Shown here one piece after another: positions 31,726-36,470 of a stretch of 36,470 nucleotides of DNA. This DNA is from JABIFK01 sp047619225. Lineage in GTDB: Bacteria; Latescibacterota; UBA2968. The notes under the pieces were generated by a model. That model saw nothing but the letters and a program-made list of their open reading frames with translations, was not told the origin of the DNA and searched no databases. Each line of letters begins with the position of its first letter. The first letter of the stretch is position 1. Made by a program: the position numbers and the translations under genes. The stretch is from the NCBI GenBank assembly GCA_047619225.1, contig JBLHJX010000017.1, forward strand, positions 1 to 36,470, read 5' to 3'.

Positions 31726-33408
31726 TTGATAGATTTACTGATTAAGCGTGATATTAACTTGAAGAATGAACTGCTCTCTGGTTTAACCGTTGCACTGGCC
31801 CTTGTGCCAGAAGCCGTGGCATTTTCTTTTGTAGCCGGTGTTGACCCATCTGTTGGTTTATGGGCTGCATTTTTTGTCGGTTTTATTACATCACTCATTG
31901 GTGGACGCCCCGGCATGATCTCTGGTGCAACGGGTGCAATGGCGGTGGTCATGACCGCGTTTGTTGTCCTTTATGGTATTGAATACCTTTTTGCGTCAGT
32001 TGTCCTTTGTGGTGTCATTCAAATGCTCTGCGGCGTCTTTAAAATTGGCAAATTTATCCGCCTACTCCCGCATCCAGTTATGTTAGGCTTTGTCAACGGC
32101 TTGGCCATTGTTATTGGCCTGGCACAATTTGGTCAGCTCAAAGAAAACTTTAAAGTGATCTTCACCGAAAAAACACAGAGCTTTGACGTTGTTGCCCAAT
32201 GGATGAGCGGCAGCAATATGCTGGTGACCGCTGCGTTAATTTTGTTGACCATGGCCATCATTCATTTCTTTCCAAAACTGACAAAAGCAGTCCCAGGAAC
32301 CCTCGTCGCAATCGTCACAGTCACCCTGATCACATATTTCTTACCCATCCAAACGGTTACAGTCAATGACTCGGTTGAACTACAAAATGCCATCGCATTG
32401 GAAAAAGCGGAAAAGACGCGCCTCTTTGAAACAGAAAAACAAATGCTGCTTGTCTCAAAGGTAAACACCCGAGGCCACGAAATTGCCGCCCTCAACGTGC
32501 CGGTCCCTCAAGCCACAAACCAACGTCAAGCGGGCAGTTTTTCAATTCCAAGTATCCCATTTACCTTCCACAGCCTGTGGATCATTCTCGGCTTGAGCAT
32601 CACCCTTGCAGCAATTGGTCTCATCGAATCCTTGATGACCTTGACCTTAATTGATGAATTAACAGAAACACGCGGCAGTGGAAACCGTGAATGCATTGGC
32701 CAAGGCATTGCCAATATGGTTGCAGGATTGTTTGGCAGTATGGGCGGTTGCGCTATGATTGGCCAATCGATGATCAATATCCGCTCGGGCGGACGTCATC
32801 GCATATCGGGCATCTCTGCCGCACTCTTCCTTTTGGCATTTATCGTGTTCCCACCCTTATGGTCCTGCATCGGTTTGATCCCTATTCCCGCACTCATCGG
32901 TGTGATGTTCATCGTCGTCATCGCCACCTTTGAATGGACCAGTTTGCGATTGTGGAATAAGATTCCCAAAAGCGATTTCTTTGTGATTGTTGCCGTATCG
33001 GTGATCACCGTGCTCTTTGATCTGGCCATTGCGGTCGCTTCTGGCGTGATCATATCGGCCCTCGTCTTCGCCTGGAAAAAATCACGCCGCATCCAAGCAG
33101 AGGTTCGCCACGAAGAGGGTATCACCACATACGAACTCAATGGCCCGCTATTTTTTGGCGCCGTTACATCCTTCAAAGACATCTTTAATCCAGAAGACGA
33201 TTCTGACCTCGTGATCATCGAATTCAGAAATTGTCGCGTTTACGATCACTCGGCATTAGAAGCCATCAACAACCTGTGCGAGAAATATCGCGACATAGGC
33301 AAAACCGTCAAACTGATGCACTTGTCTCAAGACTGCCAAAAAGTGCTCAACAAAGCCGAAGCCATTCTTGAAGTGACCATTGAAGATCCAAAGTATCACG
33401 TGGCATAG
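31726..33408 (+). CDS. SulP-family inorganic anion transporter with STAS domain
   Basis: The 560-residue membrane protein starts at TTG (31726), five bases after a GCGAGG site; no ATG lies nearby. The SulP core has LVPEAVAFSFVAGVDPSVGL, GATGAMAVV, HPVMLGFVNGLAI, LIESLMTLTLIDELTETRG and GSMGGCAMIGQSMINIRSGG. The C-terminal STAS domain (about 455-555) has NGPLFFGAVTSF and VYDHSALEAINNL. SulP proteins carry sulfate, bicarbonate or dicarboxylates; this sequence alone does not say which, though sulfate would feed the CysH route encoded about 6 kb away. An unusual charged insert (about residues 215-270, with EKAEKTRLFETEKQM) sits between membrane spans where related proteins have a short loop. Confidence 0.92.
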   Translation: MIDLLIKRDINLKNELLSGLTVALALVPEAVAFSFVAGVDPSVGLWAAFFVGFITSLIGGRPGMISGATGAMAVVMTAFVVLYGIEYLFASVVLCGVIQMLCGVFKIGKFIRLLPHPVMLGFVNGLAIVIGLAQFGQLKENFKVIFTEKTQSFDVVAQWMSGSNMLVTAALILLTMAIIHFFPKLTKAVPGTLVAIVTVTLITYFLPIQTVTVNDSVELQNAIALEKAEKTRLFETEKQMLLVSKVNTRGHEIAALNVPVPQATNQRQAGSFSIPSIPFTFHSLWIILGLSITLAAIGLIESLMTLTLIDELTETRGSGNRECIGQGIANMVAGLFGSMGGCAMIGQSMINIRSGGRHRISGISAALFLLAFIVFPPLWSCIGLIPIPALIGVMFIVVIATFEWTSLRLWNKIPKSDFFVIVAVSVITVLFDLAIAVASGVIISALVFAWKKSRRIQAEVRHEEGITTYELNGPLFFGAVTSFKDIFNPEDDSDLVIIEFRNCRVYDHSALEAINNLCEKYRDIGKTVKLMHLSQDCQKVLNKAEAILEVTIEDPKYHVA

Positions 33409-33446
33409 TGTTTCACACCCCATTTAGCATCTGCAAACAATAAAAT

Positions 33447-33484
33447 AAAGAGGTTACGACACACATGTCGTAATCTCTTTTTTT
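33447..33484 (+). terminator. Terminator after the SulP gene
   Basis: AAAGAGGTTACGACA, four-base loop, TGTCGTAATCTCTTT, then TTTT: a 15-pair stem with one G-U pair and a T-run. Confidence 0.9.
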
Positions 33485-33569
33485 ATACTCAGCGTGCACC
33501 CCAAAGATCATTCATTGCGCACCTCAATTTTCTCCTTGATCTATTCACTTTATTGCACATTCTTAGTCA

Positions 33570-33597
33570 TTGTTCCAGTGAATGACACTTGTATATG
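33570..33597 (+). promoter_or_regulatory. Possible promoter of the lyase-dioxygenase gene
   Basis: TTGTTC (33570-33575), 16 bases, TATATG (33592-33597), about 29 bases before the start codon. Both boxes are imperfect. Confidence 0.3.
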
Positions 33598-33625
33598 AGA
33601 TTCCTTTCATTCAGGAGATCTTCGC

Positions 33626-35791
33626 ATGTATCCAGAAGAAGAAGCCCATCAACTCAAGCCGTTTTCGCCGTCAACGCCCCTATTTACGACGGATATCATT
33701 CACACCAGGCGAGCGCTGTTGTTGTCTGATTACACCGATTACCCATGTGAACAAGCGCGCAAAGCACTGCTCGTAAAAGCCGACGCAGCGCTCAATCAGG
33801 AACCGCTCACCATCGTCAACAAACCCATCTTACCCCCCAGTGGAGACAAGCACGATTACATGAGTATGAGCCCCTATAGGTGGCCAGATCCCGACAAACC
33901 AGATGGTTTGCCCTACATCCGCAGAGATGGCGAGAGAAATCCCGACGCAGACAAAACCGACCGGCCCAAACTCGCAGAACTGATATTGGCAGTAAAAACA
34001 TTGGGCATCGCTTATGGCTTTACCAAAAAAGAAGCCTATGCCAACCAGGCCGCACTGCTCTTGCGCACGTGGTTCATTGATCCAGAAACCAAGATGAATC
34101 CACACCTCCTATATGGGCAATCTGTTCCGGGTAGAAACAATGGACAATGTTTTGGCCTCATCGAGACGTCTTGGCTTGCACGCGATCTCCTGCCCGCCGT
34201 CAAATTCATCGTTGACTCAACATCTTGGTCTGTAAAAGACACAGAAAATTTGCAAGCCTGGTTTCATACCTTTCTTGAATGGATGCTCAATCACCCCTTG
34301 GGCATTGAAGAAGCCCGGTTCGGGAATAACCATTCCAATTCCTACGATGTTCAGGTTGTCACTTACGCACTCTTTGTCGGTCAACCAGACCTGGCTCAAA
34401 TGGTATTGCAAGGTGTAGGCGAAAGAAGGATTGCCGCTCAGATTGAGCCAAATGGCGAGCAACCCAAAGAGCTTAAACGTACAAAAGCACTGGGATATTG
34501 CAGCATGAGTTTGGAGCTTCTTTTGGAGCTTGCAGAAATAGGACGACAGTGGGACGTTGATGTGATAGGATATGAATCTTCAGACGGACGATCTCTCCGG
34601 CGTGCATTCGACTGGCTTCTGCCTTATTGGACAGGAGCAAGTGAGTGGACATACCCCCAGATCCAACCCTTCTCTTGGGAGCGCGCATTTGGGTGTATGC
34701 GACTTGCTGCTCACCTATTCGCCGATATCAATCTTGACCCAGTGAAAACCACGTTGGCAGGTATGGATCAAACGGAAGCTGCACAACATATCTACAATTT
34801 GATCATACCGCCCTTTGAAGGCAGTCGTTCTTCCACACCCCGCGTTGCCGAAGATGTGGTCGTGCACGCCCCCATCACATTCGTCGATCCCGAATTCGCA
34901 AACGGTACACCAACACTCAGTGAAGAAGAAGCCACATTCTTTAAAGAAAACGGCTTTCTCATAAAGCGCGGATTATTGGACGAGAAAGAAACGTTTGAGC
35001 GTATCGTGGATTATGTATGGGAAAATGTGCCCCGTGAGATCGTCAAGCGCGACGATGTGCAAACCTGGTTTGATGCCCCACAGGGGGTATGGACAGAAGA
35101 AGATGCAGCAAAGTTAGGCTTGTTTGGGCATGGCAGTTGGAAGATGCGCTCGCGTTATGGCATTGGCACAGAACCTTTCCTGCTCGACAAAATCGGCAAC
35201 CACCCGCATATGCGCAAGGTCGTCTCGCTATTTATCGGCGAGTCCCTTAAACCGACAGAGCGTGTGCGCGGAATCTACGCCGTGTTTCCGGTACCCCCCG
35301 ACACGGAAGGGCGGTTGTCACCACACGCTGATCACACCGCATCTCAAATATCCGCAATGGTTATTGTAGGTGAGGTCCCCCCACAGTGTGGGGGCTTCAC
35401 GGTCTGGCCAGGTTCCCATCTAATTGTACATCCCTTTAGCGACACGGTTCACGGCCCCGTTGGCCCAGATCATTCGGAGGCATATGCCCAAGCCCGTGAC
35501 GATGTCCTGAGAAAAGTAACACCCGTGGAACTTTCTGGCCAGGCAGGAGATGTCATTTTCTGGCATCCCCGACTCATGCACTCAGGCGGTATCAATCGCT
35601 CTGCCAGTCTCGAACGCCCGGTCTTGCGCCTCATCGTCCCGTGCGATTACCAACGAGATGGTTTCACCTTTTTCGATGACTTGGTAGACGGCCCGGGGCC
35701 ATCTCATCAATGGTGGGTTGATACCCGAAACTTCCGAGAAGACGTTCTACCAACACCCGACAACATTTGGGAAGGTTGGGCATTTGGATAG
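33626..35791 (+). CDS. Alginate-lyase-family / phytanoyl-CoA-dioxygenase-family fusion protein
   Basis: The 721-residue protein starts at an ATG eight bases after AGGAG. Residues 1 to about 400 match the alginate-lyase family (PL5-like helical barrel): KHDYMSMSPYRWPDPDKPDG, IRRDGERNP, GQCFGLIETSW and the active-site-type NNHSNSYD (His236). Residues about 407-721 form a PhyH-type Fe(II)/2-oxoglutarate dioxygenase: KENGFLIKRGLLDEKETFER, the iron ligands His567-Ala-Asp569 and distal His652 in LMHSGG, with Arg in RPVLRLIVP as 2-oxoglutarate candidate. There is no signal peptide, so it appears cytoplasmic, whereas most alginate lyases are exported. The PhyH half is closely similar to the next gene. 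Substrates are unknown; uronic-acid-containing glycans are a guess. Confidence 0.85.
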   Translation: MYPEEEAHQLKPFSPSTPLFTTDIIHTRRALLLSDYTDYPCEQARKALLVKADAALNQEPLTIVNKPILPPSGDKHDYMSMSPYRWPDPDKPDGLPYIRRDGERNPDADKTDRPKLAELILAVKTLGIAYGFTKKEAYANQAALLLRTWFIDPETKMNPHLLYGQSVPGRNNGQCFGLIETSWLARDLLPAVKFIVDSTSWSVKDTENLQAWFHTFLEWMLNHPLGIEEARFGNNHSNSYDVQVVTYALFVGQPDLAQMVLQGVGERRIAAQIEPNGEQPKELKRTKALGYCSMSLELLLELAEIGRQWDVDVIGYESSDGRSLRRAFDWLLPYWTGASEWTYPQIQPFSWERAFGCMRLAAHLFADINLDPVKTTLAGMDQTEAAQHIYNLIIPPFEGSRSSTPRVAEDVVVHAPITFVDPEFANGTPTLSEEEATFFKENGFLIKRGLLDEKETFERIVDYVWENVPREIVKRDDVQTWFDAPQGVWTEEDAAKLGLFGHGSWKMRSRYGIGTEPFLLDKIGNHPHMRKVVSLFIGESLKPTERVRGIYAVFPVPPDTEGRLSPHADHTASQISAMVIVGEVPPQCGGFTVWPGSHLIVHPFSDTVHGPVGPDHSEAYAQARDDVLRKVTPVELSGQAGDVIFWHPRLMHSGGINRSASLERPVLRLIVPCDYQRDGFTFFDDLVDGPGPSHQWWVDTRNFREDVLPTPDNIWEGWAFG

Positions 35792-35802
35792 CCTCCAATT
35801 GA

Positions 35803-35834
35803 GACAGCCCCAGAGATGTGTCTCTGGGGCTGTC
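35803..35834 (+). terminator. 14-bp stem-loop between the fusion gene and the PhyH gene
   Basis: GACAGCCCCAGAGA, loop TGTG, TCTCTGGGGCTGTC: a perfect stem starting 12 bases after the stop. Followed by TTGCTAG, so the T-run is poor. It may stop or attenuate read-through into the next gene. Confidence 0.65.
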
Positions 35835-35901
35835 TTGCTAGTCGCGATGTTCAACACTCATAATAATGACGATATCAAATCACACAATAAGAAAGAGAGA
35901 T

Positions 35902-36470
35902 ATGACAGACAACAACAGGCAGCGTGTTAGCATACCCAAAATGGCCGCAGACGTGGTTGTTCGCCCCCCCGAAGTATTCGCCGACCCAGATTTCACCAAC
36001 GGGGACCCAACACTCGACGAAACCGAAGTCTCTTACTTCAAAGAGAACGGTTTTATTGTAAAGCGCGGGCTCATTGACGAACCAGAAACATTTGAGCGCA
36101 TTGTTGATTATCTGTGGGAAAATGTGCCTCGTGAGATTGTCAAGCGCGACGATTCGCAAACGTGGCAGGGAGCACCACACGGACAGTGGACAGAGGAGGA
36201 TGTGGAAAAGGCAGGACTGTTTGGAGGCGGCAGTTGGAAGATGCGCTCGCGCGACGGGATCGGCACGGAACCTTTCCTCATTGACAAGATCGCTCACCAC
36301 CCGAATATGCAAAAGGTGGTATCATCATTCATTGGCCAACCCGTTAAGCCGACGCAACGTGTTCGCGGGGTCTACGCTATATTTCCAAAACCTCCCAGCG
36401 AAGAAGGGCGATTGGGGGCCCACGCAGACCAAGCCGCGGCCCAGTTGTCTGCAATGGTTTTCGTAGATGA
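35902..36470 (+). CDS. Phytanoyl-CoA-dioxygenase-family protein (3' end outside window)
   Basis: The frame is open from the ATG at 35902 to the window end (189 codons). A GAAAGAGAGA purine run precedes the start. After a 13-residue leader, MAADVVVRPPEVFADPDF and the rest match the C-terminal half of the upstream fusion almost position for position: FKENGFIVKRGLIDEPETFERIVDY, NVPREIVKRDD, GSWKMRSRDGIGTEPFL, RVRG and the iron-ligand pair His174-Ala-Asp176 (GAHADQ). It is a free-standing member of the Fe(II)/2-oxoglutarate dioxygenase family; the distal His and 2-oxoglutarate Arg would lie beyond the edge. The tandem position and similarity show it is a duplicate of, or the source of, the fused domain. 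Confidence 0.9.
   Translation, partial: MTDNNRQRVSIPKMAADVVVRPPEVFADPDFTNGDPTLDETEVSYFKENGFIVKRGLIDEPETFERIVDYLWENVPREIVKRDDSQTWQGAPHGQWTEEDVEKAGLFGGGSWKMRSRDGIGTEPFLIDKIAHHPNMQKVVSSFIGQPVKPTQRVRGVYAIFPKPPSEEGRLGAHADQAAAQLSAMVFVD

Noticed and set aside
35803..35834. Inverted repeat as the end of a mobile element
   Set aside because: No transposase, target duplication or partner repeat is visible; a stem-loop terminator explains it better.

Overview
The window looks like a chromosomal segment of a free-living, Gram-negative-type bacterium of moderate GC content. It has dockerin- and cohesin-like domains, WaaL/Wzy-type membrane enzymes, phytanoyl-CoA dioxygenase (PhyH) paralogs, a ParAB pair, pyruvate phosphate dikinase and a SulP transporter. 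That mix recalls little-cultured marine or sponge-associated lineages such as Latescibacterota or Poribacteria, but this is an impression of gene content, not a placement. I see no phage genes, transposases, CRISPR array or rRNA.

Layout. (1) 1-4357, minus strand: the 5' part of a giant secreted protein with a signal peptide, a carboxypeptidase-regulatory-like fold, a cohesin-like domain and dockerin-type calcium loops; it runs off the left edge. (2) 4663-19610, plus strand: seven consecutive, nearly contiguous paralogous genes, each encoding a WaaL/Wzy/PglL-type O-antigen ligase-polymerase domain followed by 4 to 9 tetratricopeptide repeats. This 15-kb array is the most striking feature and has no glycosyltransferase, flippase or sugar-nucleotide gene among its members. 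(3) 19668-19796, minus: a 42-residue single-span membrane microprotein. (4) rpsT, plus, with a probable TTG start. (5) 20293-25318, minus: a sulfur-assimilation block. cysH stands alone behind a palindromic operator, then a six-gene run follows in transcription order: cysM-like, JAMM protease (Mec-like), FAD reductase, CysO-like sulfur carrier ending in GGC, Rrf2 regulator without the IscR cluster cysteines, and cysK. (6) tRNA-Lys(UUU), minus. (7) Plus strand: an orphan HlyD-type adaptor, ppdK, parA-parB and a SulP anion transporter with a STAS domain. (8) 33626 to the right edge, plus: an alginate-lyase/PhyH fusion followed by a free-standing PhyH paralog that is cut by the window end.

How the genes fit together. 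The sulfur block encodes reduction of activated sulfate (CysH) and two possible routes to cysteine: direct sulfhydrylation by CysK, and a protein-thiocarboxylate route (CysM + CysO + JAMM protease) as described in Mycobacterium. The regulator lies directly against cysK, which recalls the CymR-CysK partnership of Firmicutes. The Wzy-TPR array probably acts in envelope glycan transfer or polymerisation, or in protein O-glycosylation; the sequence does not decide which. Most genes are separated by clear stem-loop terminators, and several promoters can be read (best for tRNA-Lys, ppdK and parAB).

Limits: all family assignments come from reading motifs, not from database searches. TM segments, repeat counts and domain borders are approximate.
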